This document shows positions 1 to 9,991 of a stretch of DNA of 64,000 bases, in pieces; position 1 is the stretch's first letter, and each line of letters opens with the position of its first letter. The notes beneath the pieces are model-generated. The model saw only the letters and a program-made list of their open reading frames with translations, did not search any database and was not told where the DNA came from. Origin of the DNA: Thiobacillus sp. (GTDB lineage: Bacteria > Pseudomonadota > Gammaproteobacteria > Burkholderiales > Thiobacillaceae). The position numbers and the translations under genes are program-made. The stretch is from positions 88,984-152,983 of the forward strand of contig JAABQU010000111.1 in the NCBI GenBank assembly GCA_011391285.1, written 5' to 3'.

Positions 1-938
<938 letters not shown>

Positions 939-1580
939 TCACACCGCCCGGCTGAAGAACTCGCGCGGGCCGCGCATCTTGCTCACGCGTTCGACCAGCA
1001 GTTCGAAATCGTCTTCGCTCTCGGCGAAATTGAGGTTGCCGGTGTTGACGATGAGCAGCGGCGCGGCGTCGTAGCGGTGGAAAAACTCGCTGTAGCTGTT
1101 TGCCAGACGCTGCAGGTAGTTCGCATCCATGCTGCGCTCGAAATCGATGCCGCGGCGTTTGACCCGCTCCTGCAGCGCATCGATCGGTGCCTGCAGGTAG
1201 ATCACCAGATCGGGCGTCGGCGCCTGCGGCGCAAGGTCGGCATACACCTTCTGGTACAGCTCGAATTCGTCGTCGTCCAGGTTCATGCGCGCGAACAGCA
1301 TGTCCTTGTCGATCAGGAAATCCGAAACCGTGCCGGCGCGGAACAGGTCGCCCTGTGCCAGGTCGCGCAACTGGCGGGCGCGATCGAACAGGAAGTGCAG
1401 CTGCGTCGGCAGCGCGTAGCGTTTCGGTTCCTGGTAGAAGCGCGGCAGGAAGGGGTTGTCGCTGGCGTTTTCCAGCAGGGTGTCGGCATCGAGGCGCTCC
1501 GCCAGCTTGTGGGTGAGGCTGGTCTTGCCGGCGCCGATCGGGCCTTCGACCACGACGTAACGGTAACGGGAGAGCGTCAT
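939..1580 (-). CDS. Deoxynucleoside kinase (dAdo/dGuo kinase type)
   Basis: A 213-residue protein with a P-loop, [11 protein letters not shown], at residues 12-22, followed by the [14 protein letters not shown] and [10 protein letters not shown] segments typical of the deoxyadenosine/deoxyguanosine kinase family. It would phosphorylate salvaged deoxynucleosides in the cytoplasm. I chose the ATG at 1580 because it overlaps the folK stop as ATGA and places the P-loop at the usual distance from the N-terminus. The reading frame stays open upstream inside folK, but that part is out of frame with folK and looks spurious. The placement between folK and panB is common in Betaproteobacteria. Exact nucleoside preference cannot be read from the sequence. 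Confidence 0.88.
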   Translation of the reverse strand: MTLSRYRYVVVEGPIGAGKTSLTHKLAERLDADTLLENASDNPFLPRFYQEPKRYALPTQLHFLFDRARQLRDLAQGDLFRAGTVSDFLIDKDMLFARMNLDDDEFELYQKVYADLAPQAPTPDLVIYLQAPIDALQERVKRRGIDFERSMDANYLQRLANSYSEFFHRYDAAPLLIVNTGNLNFAESEDDFELLVERVSKMRGPREFFSRAV

Positions 1581-2083
1581 GCGTTGACGGCGGCAGCGGG
1601 GGGTGGGAGGGCGGTCACGTTTTGATCCATGCAGCCGGCGAGCCAGTCGGCGGCCCGGCCGCGGCCGGGGATCGTCGTATCGGGCGCGATTTCCAGCAGC
1701 GGCAGCAGCACGAAGCCGCGCTCGCACATGCGCGGATGCGGCAGGGTCAGGCCGTCCTCGTGGAAGTGCGCGCCGTCGTACAGCAGGAGGTCGAGATCAA
1801 GCGTGCGCGGCGCGTTGCGAAAGCTGCGCTCGCGGCCGTGGCGGTGTTCGATGTCGAGCAGCGCGGCGAGCAGCGCGCGCGGCGCCAGCTCGGTTTCGAC
1901 CTGCGCCACCGCATTGATGAAGTCGGGCTGGTCGACGTAGCCCACCGGTGCCGAGGCATACAGGCTGGAGCGCGCGATCAGCCGGGTGGCGGGCAGGCGG
2001 TCGAGCTCGGCCAGCGCGTATTCCACCTGCGCTGCCGGGTCGTTGAGGTTGGCCCCCAGCCCGATAGTGGCGACGACTTTCAT
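1577..2083 (-). CDS. folK: HPPK, 6-hydroxymethyl-7,8-dihydropterin pyrophosphokinase
   Basis: A 168-residue protein with a typical HPPK N-terminus (IGLGANLNDP) and the signature RTLDLDLLLYDG, holding the Asp pair that binds magnesium, followed by LPHPRM. It transfers pyrophosphate from ATP to 6-hydroxymethyl-dihydropterin in folate synthesis. Its ATG overlaps the pcnB stop as ATGA and its stop overlaps the kinase start the same way, so translation is likely coupled through the operon. Confidence 0.95.
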   Translation of the reverse strand: MKVVATIGLGANLNDPAAQVEYALAELDRLPATRLIARSSLYASAPVGYVDQPDFINAVAQVETELAPRALLAALLDIEHRHGRERSFRNAPRTLDLDLLLYDGAHFHEDGLTLPHPRMCERGFVLLPLLEIAPDTTIPGRGRAADWLAGCMDQNVTALPPPAAAVNA

Positions 2084-3438
2084 GCAGGCGGCGCCTCGCC
2101 GGCGGAGTCCGCCGGCTTCTTGCGCTTGCGCTTGCGGCGCGGCTTGGGCGCGCTGTCGGCCAGCAGCATGGCGGCGCGTTCGTCGTCGTCGACTTCCTGG
2201 AAGCGCGTCCACCACTCGCCGAGCTCGGCTGCGACCTCGCCGGATTCGGCGCGCAGCAGCAAAAAGTCGTAGGCGGCACGGAAGCGCGGATGCTCCAGCA
2301 GGCGGTACGGGCGCTGCCCGCCGCGCTGCTCGAAGCGCGGCTGCAGTGCCCAGATTTCCTTGATCATGCCGTCGTAGCGGCGCGGGATGGCGAGCTGGCC
2401 GCGCTGCGCGTCGAGCACTTCGTCCATCGCCAGGAACAGGGCGGGCTGCGGCTTCTCGCCGGCTGCCTCGAGTGCGCGCCAGCGCTGCAGCACCTGTGGC
2501 CACAACAGGGTGCCGAACAGGAAGGCCGGCGAGGCCGGCTTGTCCTGCGCGATGCGCGCGTCGGTGGTTTTCAGCGCGGCGGTGATGAAGCGCTCGCCGG
2601 TGGTGTCGTCGAGGATCGTGTCCAGCAGCGGCAGCATGCCGTGGTGCAGGCCCTCGGCGCGCAACTGGTGCACGCCGCGCAGGGCGTGGCCTGACATCAG
2701 GAGCTTCAGCGCCTCGTCGAAGATGCGCGCGCGCGGGATGTTGGACAAAAGCGGCGCCAGCGTGGCGACCGGCCGGCGGGTGTCGGGGTCGATGTGGAAA
2801 TCGAGCTTGGCGGCAAAGCGCGCGGCGCGCAGCATGCGCACCGGGTCTTCGCGGAAGCGCGTTTCGGGATCGCCGATCATGCGCAGCACGCGCTTCTTGC
2901 AGTCCGCCACGCCGCCGAAGTAGTCGTGCACTTCCTCGCGCAGCGGGTCGTAGTACAGCGCATTGATGGTGAAGTCGCGGCGCGCGGCGTCGTCCGCCAT
3001 GTTGCCGAACACGTTGTCGGTCAGCAGCCGGCCGTGTTCGTCGGTCGGCCGCTCGTCTTCCTCATCGGCCTCCTTCTGGCCGTTGGCGCGGAAGGTGGTG
3101 ACTTCGATGGTCACCCGGCCGCACATCACGTGCACGATCTGGAAGCGCCGGCCGATGATGCGTGAACGGCGGAACAGCCGCCGCACTTCTTCCGGGGTGG
3201 CATCGGTCGCGACGTCGAAATCCTTCGGGGTCTTGGCCAGCAACAGGTCGCGCACCGCGCCGCCGACGACATAGGCCTTGTATCCGGCCTGCGCCAGCGT
3301 TTCGCAGGTTTTCAGCGCGCAATCGTCGAGCTGGTCACGGCGGATGCCGTGTTTGGATTGCGGCAGGATCTGTGCGCCGGAGGCGCGGGACTTGCGGCCA
3401 AATACTTTATCGATGATGCGACGAATCATGGGGTGCAC
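2080..3438 (-). CDS. pcnB: Poly(A) polymerase
   Basis: A 452-residue member of the class II nucleotidyltransferases. The N-terminal part has VVGGAVRDLLL and FDVATDATPEEV, with the DxD-type metal site, followed by the RRDFTINALYYDP segment that marks the poly(A)/CCA-adding family. The C-terminus is basic and low-complexity (KPRRKRKRKKPAD), as usual for bacterial poly(A) polymerases, and may bind RNA. It adds poly(A) tails to RNA and speeds decay. The choice of PcnB over CCA-adding enzyme rests on length, the basic tail and the pcnB-folK neighbourhood, which is conserved in Proteobacteria. Confidence 0.92.
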   Translation of the reverse strand: MHPMIRRIIDKVFGRKSRASGAQILPQSKHGIRRDQLDDCALKTCETLAQAGYKAYVVGGAVRDLLLAKTPKDFDVATDATPEEVRRLFRRSRIIGRRFQIVHVMCGRVTIEVTTFRANGQKEADEEDERPTDEHGRLLTDNVFGNMADDAARRDFTINALYYDPLREEVHDYFGGVADCKKRVLRMIGDPETRFREDPVRMLRAARFAAKLDFHIDPDTRRPVATLAPLLSNIPRARIFDEALKLLMSGHALRGVHQLRAEGLHHGMLPLLDTILDDTTGERFITAALKTTDARIAQDKPASPAFLFGTLLWPQVLQRWRALEAAGEKPQPALFLAMDEVLDAQRGQLAIPRRYDGMIKEIWALQPRFEQRGGQRPYRLLEHPRFRAAYDFLLLRAESGEVAAELGEWWTRFQEVDDDERAAMLLADSAPKPRRKRKRKKPADSAGEAPPA

Positions 3439-3467
3439 GAGGCGGAGGTATGCGAAACAGATCGCGA

Positions 3468-4202
3468 TTATACAGGCTGGCCCCTGCTACCTTGCCGCCA
3501 TAACGCCGCCGTGCCGGGACCGTACAGGGCTTCGAGCGCGGCCGGGGTGAGCAGCCCATCCGGGGTGCCGAGTTGCCAGCGCCCGTCGCCGTACAGGAAC
3601 AGCAGGCGGTCGCAGTGGCAGGCGGCCCAGTTGGGGTCGTGCAGGGTCAGCACCACACTGTGACCGGCGTCGGCCTCGCTGCGTGCCCAGGCCAGCAGAC
3701 GGGCCTGATGCGCGGGGTCGAGGTGGGTCAGGGGCTCGTCGAGCAGCGCGATGCGCGGCACCTGCACCGCCAGCTGCGCCAGCCGCGCGCGCTGGCGCTC
3801 CCCACCGGAGAGCGTGTCAAGCGGGCGGCGGGTGAATTCGGTCAGTTCCCAGGTCGCCAGATGCGGCGTCAGGTCGCCGGGGGCATGGCCGAAGGGATAG
3901 CGTCCGAGCGCGACGAAATCGGCCACGTTGCCGAAAAATCCCCCTTCGTCGCCCTGCGGCAGCAAGCCGATGTGCTGCGCGCGGGTGAGCGGCGGAAGCG
4001 CATCCAGGGCGTGGCTGTCGAGCGTGACGTGGCCCTGTGCGGGCGCAGCCAGCCCCGCCAGCACCGTCAGCAGCGTCGATTTGCCGGCACCATTGGCGCC
4101 GAGGATGCCGAGCACTTCACCGGATTCGAGCGTGAGGTCGAGCGCATCCACCAGCGCACGGGTGCCGGCTGTCAGGCTGAGTTGATGCGCAACCAAGCTC
4201 AT
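3468..4202 (-). CDS. ABC transporter ATP-binding protein, BtuD/FecE-like
   Basis: A 244-residue ATPase. The Walker A motif GANGAGKST is at residues 35-43, the signature LSGGERQRARLA lies near residue 135, and a Walker B-like LLDEPLTHLD follows. The ATG at 4202 overlaps the stop of the permease gene as ATGA, which fixes the start. The pair resembles importers for vitamin B12, haem or ferric siderophores (FecCD-BtuCD family). No substrate-binding protein or TonB-dependent receptor is encoded nearby, so the substrate is not determined. Confidence 0.9.
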   Translation of the reverse strand: MSLVAHQLSLTAGTRALVDALDLTLESGEVLGILGANGAGKSTLLTVLAGLAAPAQGHVTLDSHALDALPPLTRAQHIGLLPQGDEGGFFGNVADFVALGRYPFGHAPGDLTPHLATWELTEFTRRPLDTLSGGERQRARLAQLAVQVPRIALLDEPLTHLDPAHQARLLAWARSEADAGHSVVLTLHDPNWAACHCDRLLFLYGDGRWQLGTPDGLLTPAALEALYGPGTAALWRQGSRGQPV

Positions 4203-5125
4203 GGCTTGCGCAGCAGCCACAGCATCATCGGTACCCCGAGCAAGGCGGTCAGCACGCCCACCGGGAGTTCGCGCGGCGCGATCATCGTGCGCGCCAGCGC
4301 ATCGGCCAGCACCAGCAGGCTGCCGCCGGCCAGCGCGCAGGCGGGGAGCAGGGCGCGATGACTGGAAAATCCGAGCTTTCGAAGCGCATGCGGCACCATC
4401 AGGCCGACAAAGCCGATACTGCCGGCCTGCGCGACGACCAGCGAGGTGCAGGCGCCGGCCAGCGCAAACAGGGACCAGCGCGTGGGGGCGACGGCGACGC
4501 CGAGCGAGGCGGCTTTCAGCGGCGACAACTGCAGCACGTCGAGCCGCCGCGATAGCCCCAGCGCGGCGGCCACCGCCAGCAGCAGCGCGCCCCACAGCAG
4601 TGCGGGCTGGCTGGTCCAGGCCAGGTCACCCATCAGGAAGAACAGCATGCCGGGCAGGCGCTCGGCCGGCGTCACCGAGAGCACCAGCGCGATCAGTGCG
4701 CCGAAGCCGGCTGCCAGCATGACGCCGGCGAGCAAGAGCGGCGTGTGGTCGCGCGCCAGAAGCCTTCCGCCCAGCGCGGCGGCGAGCGCCAGCGCCAGAA
4801 GGCTGCCGGCAAATGCCAGCGCCGACACCCACGGCCACGCCAGCCCCGCCGCCATGCCCAGCAGCGCCAGCAGGCCGGCGCCGCCGGAGACGCCGAGGAG
4901 GTAGGGTTCCGCGAGCGGATTACGGAACAGCGTCTGCATCAGAGCGCCCGCCAGCGCCAGCAGGCCGCCGCAGGCGAAGGCCGCCGCGACCCGCGGGCCA
5001 CGCAACTCGGTGAGGATCTGCTGCGCCAGTTCGCGGTCGTCCGGCAAGGCGCCGGCCATCAGGCCGAGCGCGATGGCCAGCGGCGCTGCCAGCCCGAGCA
5101 GCAGCAGTTTGCTGGTGGGTGTCAG
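4199..5125 (-). CDS. ABC transporter permease, FecCD/BtuC family
   Basis: A very hydrophobic protein with the family signature LMQTLFRNPLAEPYLLGVSGGAG. The first ATG (5059) would remove the first membrane helix. The frame stays open upstream and encodes the hydrophobic segment KLLLLGLAAPLAIALGL, so I extend it to a CTG at 5125. That CTG overlaps the cyclophilin stop as CTGA, the same 4-base junction seen at many joints in this window, with a GAGG about 10 bases upstream. This gives 308 residues, close to the family norm (about 320-340). It would form the membrane channel with the ATPase just downstream. The CTG start is inferred, not proven. Confidence 0.82.
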   Translation of the reverse strand: MTPTSKLLLLGLAAPLAIALGLMAGALPDDRELAQQILTELRGPRVAAAFACGGLLALAGALMQTLFRNPLAEPYLLGVSGGAGLLALLGMAAGLAWPWVSALAFAGSLLALALAAALGGRLLARDHTPLLLAGVMLAAGFGALIALVLSVTPAERLPGMLFFLMGDLAWTSQPALLWGALLLAVAAALGLSRRLDVLQLSPLKAASLGVAVAPTRWSLFALAGACTSLVVAQAGSIGFVGLMVPHALRKLGFSSHRALLPACALAGGSLLVLADALARTMIAPRELPVGVLTALLGVPMMLWLLRKP

Positions 5126-5766
5126 GGCTGGGCTGCCTCGGGCAGCACCGTCACGCGCATCATCACGATGGGCTCGATGGGCACATCGCCGTGCGGGCCG
5201 CGATTGCCGCGCGGCACGGCGACGATGGCGTCGACCACATCCATGCCGTCGACCACCTGCCCGAACACGGCATAGCCCCAGCCCTGGGGCGTTTTTCCGC
5301 GATGGTCGAGGAAGGCGTTGTTCGCCACGTTGATGAAGAATTGCGAGGATGCCGAATGCGGATCATTGGTGCGCGCCATGGCCAGGGTGCCGCGCAGGTT
5401 TCTCAGTCCGTTGTCGGCCTCGTTCTGGATCGGCGCGTTCTTGGGCTTTTCGACCATGTCAGCCGTCATGCCGCCGGTCTGGATCATGAAGCTGGGGATC
5501 ACGCGATGGAACACCAGGCCGTCGTAAAACCCGGTCTTCACGTAGTTGAGGAAGTTACCCACCGACTGCGGTGCCTGGGCGGGGAATACTTCCACCGTGA
5601 TGTTGCCCTTGGTGGTTTCGATCAGCACGCGTGGGTTGGCCTGCTGGCCGGCGACGGGCGCGGTGGAGACTTTCTGGCTTGGGGGTTCGCTGGCGCCGCA
5701 GCCAGAAATGCCCAGCATCAGCGCGCCGAAAAATAGCGAGGAGGAAAAGGGGAACAGGCGGGTCAT
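5122..5766 (-). CDS. Lipoprotein peptidyl-prolyl isomerase (cyclophilin)
   Basis: A 214-residue protein with a signal peptide ending in a lipobox (LGISGC, Cys23), so it is probably anchored in an envelope membrane. Residues from about 46 onward are a cyclophilin domain: VFHRVIPSFMIQTGG, SASSQFFINV and GYAVFGQVVDGMDVVD are the classic active-site blocks. It would speed proline isomerisation of periplasmic proteins. Cytoplasmic PpiB lacks the signal and lipobox, so this is a PpiA-like lipoprotein variant. The chosen ATG at 5766 gives a perfect lipoprotein signal. Confidence 0.92.
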   Translation of the reverse strand: MTRLFPFSSSLFFGALMLGISGCGASEPPSQKVSTAPVAGQQANPRVLIETTKGNITVEVFPAQAPQSVGNFLNYVKTGFYDGLVFHRVIPSFMIQTGGMTADMVEKPKNAPIQNEADNGLRNLRGTLAMARTNDPHSASSQFFINVANNAFLDHRGKTPQGWGYAVFGQVVDGMDVVDAIVAVPRGNRGPHGDVPIEPIVMMRVTVLPEAAQP

Positions 5767-5798
5767 CGGAAAAACTCCAGGCAAGAGATGCGGGGATT

Positions 5799-6644
5799 CT
5801 ACCGGCGCGCGGGCGGCGGCAAAAAGGAATCGAACAGGCGGGCCGCGTTGTCGTGCAGCAGATTGTCTTTCAAGGGCTGCGGCAACGGATCGACCCAGCC
5901 CCGGATTTGGGTCACCACGGCTTCGTAGTGCTGCCAGCGGTCGACGCTGAAGGTGTCCACCGCCACCACGAAGCGGCCCGGATGGCGCTCGAACAGCGCG
6001 CGCCATTCGGGCAGCAGCATGCCGCCCGGCGCGATGCGCTCGTCGCGCACCGACGTGTCGATCCACAGTCCCGGAAAACGCTCCAGCATCGCAGCCAGCG
6101 CATCGGGTTCCGGCTGCGTGCCGAGATGCGCCCATAGCACCCGCACCCTGGGCGCGATGGAAAACGCCTGCGCGACCACTTCGGCGTCACCGTGAATCAT
6201 CAGCACCAGATCGCGCGCCGCCGCCAGCCGCACCAGTTGCGCAAACACCGGCTGCTGCGCGTCGTGCGCAAACAGGTGTAGTTCGCCGAGGCCGGCCCAC
6301 TTTCCACGCTGCAGCTGCGCCGCTACCCGTGCCGGCAGGTCCGCATCGTGCACCCAGTTGCCCTTGTGCCGATCCGATTCGTACACCCCGAGCAGGGGAA
6401 TCACCCGATCGGGTGCGTGCCGATAGAGGGCTTGGGTCAGATCCGGCGGCGAACTCGTTACCACCAGTTGGCGCACACCGGCGGCATCGAGCGTGGCCAG
6501 GATGGCGGCAGGCGTAAAAGCGGCGGCATCGGGTGCGGAGTAGTGCGCGTGGGCGTCGATCATCGGGGGCAGGGGATCGGCGGCAACGCCTGCGGTGGGC
6601 AGACATCCCAGCATGGAAAGAAGTACGAGAACGCGTTGCATCAT
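5799..6644 (-). CDS. Secreted TatD/amidohydrolase-like metal hydrolase
   Basis: A 281-residue protein with a cleavable signal peptide (VLVLLSMLGCLPTAGVAA), so probably periplasmic. After it comes an amidohydrolase-like barrel: IDAHAHYS (HxH at residues 32-34), LGELHLFAHD, LMIHGDAE, VLWAHLG and WIDTSVRDE. These are consistent with a metal-dependent hydrolase of the amidohydrolase-2 superfamily. The ATG at 6644 overlaps the upstream stop as ATGA. The substrate is unknown. Confidence 0.72.
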   Translation of the reverse strand: MMQRVLVLLSMLGCLPTAGVAADPLPPMIDAHAHYSAPDAAAFTPAAILATLDAAGVRQLVVTSSPPDLTQALYRHAPDRVIPLLGVYESDRHKGNWVHDADLPARVAAQLQRGKWAGLGELHLFAHDAQQPVFAQLVRLAAARDLVLMIHGDAEVVAQAFSIAPRVRVLWAHLGTQPEPDALAAMLERFPGLWIDTSVRDERIAPGGMLLPEWRALFERHPGRFVVAVDTFSVDRWQHYEAVVTQIRGWVDPLPQPLKDNLLHDNAARLFDSFLPPPARR

Positions 6645-7261
6645 GCAGCCAGGCACGCATCGATGGCCGCGCGCACCGTGTCCAGCGGCTGGCAGCCGTT
6701 GCAGACCGGATGCAGTTGCGTGCCCTGCTGCAGGATCAGCGCGGGAAAGCCGCGCACGCCGGCCTGACGCGCGTGCTTGAAATGCGCCTGGGTTTTGGCG
6801 CGGGCGGTGTCGCTGTCGAATGCCCGCAGAAATGCATCCCTGTCGACGCCGAGCTCTGCCGCCAGATCGGCCAGCACGCCGGCTTGCGTGACGTCGCGCG
6901 CCTCGGCATAGAACGCATGCTGGATCGCCTTGAACAGCGGAAAGATCCGCGCGGGATCGATGCCGCCCACCGTCACCACCGCGCGGCAGGCGGGTTCGGT
7001 GTCGTACACGAAGCCTTGCGGCAGCGCCTTCTCGAAACGGAAGGGCTGGCCGGTGCGGGCGTGCACCTGGTGCCAGTGATGGAGTGTTTCTTCCCGCCCG
7101 GCGTCCGACATCGGCGCGGTTTCGTGCCGCAGGCCGCCCAGCACCAGCGCGATCTTCATGCGGTCGCGGTAGGTGTCGCGCAGGGTTTCGATCACCGGCG
7201 AAAAGCCCCAGCACCACGAACACATCGGGTCGGCGAAATACCAGAGCAGGGGCGCGTTCAT
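6641..7261 (-). CDS. DsbA/FrnE-like thioredoxin-fold protein
   Basis: A 206-residue cytoplasmic-looking protein (no signal peptide) with a CSWC redox pair at residues 14-17 in the context FADPMCSWCWGF. This places it in the DsbA-like 2-hydroxychromene-2-carboxylate isomerase/FrnE group. The cis-proline region GVRGFPALIL is present near the C-terminus. It probably acts as a thiol-disulfide oxidoreductase or glutathione-linked isomerase; the partner is not evident. It is first in a chain of overlapping genes with the amidohydrolase and cyclophilin. Confidence 0.82.
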   Translation of the reverse strand: MNAPLLWYFADPMCSWCWGFSPVIETLRDTYRDRMKIALVLGGLRHETAPMSDAGREETLHHWHQVHARTGQPFRFEKALPQGFVYDTEPACRAVVTVGGIDPARIFPLFKAIQHAFYAEARDVTQAGVLADLAAELGVDRDAFLRAFDSDTARAKTQAHFKHARQAGVRGFPALILQQGTQLHPVCNGCQPLDTVRAAIDACLAA

Positions 7262-7310
7262 GGGTTGCGGGTGGGGTTTCGAAACGCTTCACAGCATACG
7301 CGATCCGGCT

Positions 7311-7484
7311 TCAGGGCTTGGCCGTGTCGTCCGGCTTGGGTGGAGTGTCGTCGTCCATGATGACGCTGTGCCCGGGGCCTTCGAGGTCGTCGAACTGCCC
7401 GCTCTTGGCCGCCCACAGCATGATCCAGGCGATGACGCCGACGATGACGAGGCTGAGGGGGATGAGCAGGATCAGGATGTCCAT
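7311..7484 (-). CDS. ccoS: cbb3-type cytochrome oxidase assembly protein CcoS
   Basis: A 57-residue protein with one membrane helix (residues about 3-25, ending AWIMLWAAKSGQFDDLEGPG) and a short acidic cytoplasmic tail. The WAxKSGQFDDLEGP stretch is the hallmark of CcoS, needed for cofactor insertion into cbb3 oxidase. It starts two bases after the ccoI stop, and this ccoI-ccoS order is typical. Confidence 0.93.
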   Translation of the reverse strand: MDILILLIPLSLVIVGVIAWIMLWAAKSGQFDDLEGPGHSVIMDDDTPPKPDDTAKP

Positions 7485-7486
7485 GG

Positions 7487-9991
7487 CTAGCGGCTCGTGG
7501 CGAGCGCCGGACGCGCAACAGCTGCGGCGGTGTCGGCGTTCTGTTTGAAATCGGAGAGCCGCAGCGCATTCAGCACCACCAGCAGCGAACTCGCCGACAT
7601 GCCGATGCCGGCGATCCACGGCGTGACGTAGCCCAGCGCGGCGGCGGGGATGGCGATGAGGTTGTAGCCGAGCGCCCAGCCGAGGTTCTGGCGAATGATG
7701 CGCTGCGTCTTGCGGGCGAGCGCGACGCCTTCGGCCAGGGTGGCCAGGCGACTGCCGAGCATCACCATGTCGGCGGCGGCCTGCGCGACGTCGGCACCTT
7801 CGCCCATGGCGATCGACACCTGCGCGCCGGCCAGCACCGGGGCGTCGTTGATGCCGTCGCCCACCATGGCGACGATGCGGCCTTGCTGCTGCAGCGCCTT
7901 GACGTAGGCGAGCTTGTCTTCCGGTAGTGCGCCGGCGTGCCATTCGTCGATGCCGAGTTGCTGCGCCACTGCCTTCACCGCAGGCTCGGCGTCGCCCGAC
8001 AGCAGGTGCAAGCGCACGCCCAGTTCCTGCAGCGCGGCCAGTGCAGCGGGGGCATCCGCGCGAATCGTGTCGGCCAGCGCGAACCAGGCGAGGGTTTCGT
8101 TGCCTTGTGCCAGCGCCACCCAGCTCGCGTGCGCACTTTCCGGGCGCTCGCCGCCATCGGATTCCGGCGGGGTCTGGCCGGCGGCAGCGTAGCGCGGTGA
8201 ACCCAGGCGATAGATCTGGCCGTCGATCGAACCTTCGACGCCACGTCCCGGGGTGTTGCGGACATCGCTGGCGGTGAGGCTTGCCGATCCGGTTTCGCGC
8301 AGGGCGCGCGCGATGGGATGCTCGGATCCCGCTTCCAGCGCGGCGGCGATCCGGCTGACTTCTTCGACACTGCGCCCGCCCAGCGGAACCACGCGGCGCA
8401 CGGACAGGCGGCCGTGGGTGAGCGTGCCGGTCTTGTCGAACACCAGGTCGGTCGCGCGCGCCAGGGTCTCCAGCGCGTGGCCGCGCGTGGTCAAGAGGCC
8501 CAATCTTGTCAGCCGCCCGGTGGCGGTGGTCAGCGCGGCGGGGGTGGCGAGCCCGAGCGCGCAGGGGCAAGTGACGACCAGGATCGACACCACGATCCAC
8601 AGGGTGCGTGACGGATCGATGAGATACCACGCCAGGCCGACGAAAAACGTGATCACCAGCAGCAGGCCGACGAACCAGGCGGCGGCGCGGTCGGCCAGTT
8701 GGCCGATGCGCGGCTTCTCGCTTTGCGCGCGGTCGAGCAGACGCACGATGGAGGCCAGCCGCGTGTCGGCGCCGAGCTTGTCGACGCGCACCACCAGGGG
8801 GCTCGCCTGATTGAGGCTGCCGCCGACCACTTTGGCATGCACGCTCTTCGAGACCGGCAGCGATTCGCCGGTGAGCATCGCCTCGCTCACGGCGCTGTCG
8901 CCCTCGACCACCTCGCCGTCGGCGGGCAGCGTCTCGCCCGGGCGCACCAGCACGTGGTCACCCACCGCGAGGCGCGCCACCGGTACCTGCTCCTCGTCGC
9001 GCGCCGGCCAGTTGGGCAGCCGCGTGGTGGCGGCGGGGATGAGCTTGACCAGTTCCTCGACCGCGGCGCCGGCTCTGCGTCGCGCGTTCATTTCGAGGAA
9101 GCGCCCGGTTAGGAGCAGGAAAACGAACATGGTGACCGAGTCGTAATACACCTCGCCGTGTCCGGAAAAGGTGCTGTAGACGCTGGCGATGAAGGCGGTG
9201 CCCACGCCCAGCGCCACCGGCACATCCATCCCCAGCATGCGGCGCTTGACGTCGCGCCAGGCGCCGATGAAGAACGGCCACGCCGAATAGCCCACCACCG
9301 GAATCGTGAGAATCAGGCTAGCCCAGCTCATCAGCAGCCGGATCTCGTCGGTCATGTCGGTCGCGGTGTAGGTCGGCAGTGCGTACATCATCACCTGCAT
9401 CATGCCGAGTCCGGCGATGGCCAGCCGCTTGATCGCGGTGTTGCGCTCGCGCCGGTGGATGTCGTCGGAGCGGCCGGGGTCGAACGGGTGGGCGATGTAG
9501 CCGATGTCGGACACGGCTTTCAGGATCGCCGACAGCTGGATGCGGCTGTTGTCCCAGCGCACCCGCGCACGTCGCGTGGCGTAGTTGATCTCGACCGACA
9601 GCACGCCGGGCAGCCCGGCGATGTGGCGCTCGTTGAGCCAGATGCATGCGGCGCAGACGATGTTTTCCAGGATCAGCGCGGCTTCGCGGATGTTTTCCGC
9701 TTCCACCCGCACGAAGCTTTCCTGGATTTCCGGCAGGTCGTACAGGCCCAGCTGCGCCAGCTCGGCCTCGGCCTGCTGGGGCGTGGCGGGCAGCGCGGTG
9801 CGGTGGGTGTAGTAGGCGCCCTGGCCGCTGTCGATGATGGTCTGCGCCACCGCCTGGCAGCCGCGGCAGCAGGCCTGTTTGGTCTGGTTTTCGAACTGGA
9901 TGGGGTAGTGAGCGCCGTCCGGCACCGGCAGGCCGCAATGAAAGCAGCCAGAAAAAGACGGGACGTCCGTGAGCCCAGGAGAGTTGCTCAC
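7487..9991 (-). CDS. ccoI: Copper P-type ATPase for cbb3 oxidase assembly
   Basis: A large P1B ATPase of 834 residues if the GTG at 9991 is used. Near the N-terminus it has a Cys-rich zone (CFHCG at 16-20, CCRGC at 41-45) typical of CcoI/FixI, then a heavy-metal domain with CAAC at 113-116. Further on are the translocation motif CPCAL, the phosphorylation site DKTGTLT and GDGINDAP. It exports copper towards the cbb3 oxidase. The frame is open to 10102, but homologues begin close to CFHCGLP, and the GTG has a GGGG Shine-Dalgarno-like stretch. The structural ccoNOP genes are not in this window. Confidence 0.93.
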   Translation of the reverse strand: MSNSPGLTDVPSFSGCFHCGLPVPDGAHYPIQFENQTKQACCRGCQAVAQTIIDSGQGAYYTHRTALPATPQQAEAELAQLGLYDLPEIQESFVRVEAENIREAALILENIVCAACIWLNERHIAGLPGVLSVEINYATRRARVRWDNSRIQLSAILKAVSDIGYIAHPFDPGRSDDIHRRERNTAIKRLAIAGLGMMQVMMYALPTYTATDMTDEIRLLMSWASLILTIPVVGYSAWPFFIGAWRDVKRRMLGMDVPVALGVGTAFIASVYSTFSGHGEVYYDSVTMFVFLLLTGRFLEMNARRRAGAAVEELVKLIPAATTRLPNWPARDEEQVPVARLAVGDHVLVRPGETLPADGEVVEGDSAVSEAMLTGESLPVSKSVHAKVVGGSLNQASPLVVRVDKLGADTRLASIVRLLDRAQSEKPRIGQLADRAAAWFVGLLLVITFFVGLAWYLIDPSRTLWIVVSILVVTCPCALGLATPAALTTATGRLTRLGLLTTRGHALETLARATDLVFDKTGTLTHGRLSVRRVVPLGGRSVEEVSRIAAALEAGSEHPIARALRETGSASLTASDVRNTPGRGVEGSIDGQIYRLGSPRYAAAGQTPPESDGGERPESAHASWVALAQGNETLAWFALADTIRADAPAALAALQELGVRLHLLSGDAEPAVKAVAQQLGIDEWHAGALPEDKLAYVKALQQQGRIVAMVGDGINDAPVLAGAQVSIAMGEGADVAQAAADMVMLGSRLATLAEGVALARKTQRIIRQNLGWALGYNLIAIPAAALGYVTPWIAGIGMSASSLLVVLNALRLSDFKQNADTAAAVARPALATSR

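Noticed and set aside
3439..5166. A cobalamin riboswitch controlling the BtuCD-like transporter.
   Set aside because: The transporter genes are embedded in an overlapping gene chain with no leader; no B12-box sequence is present.
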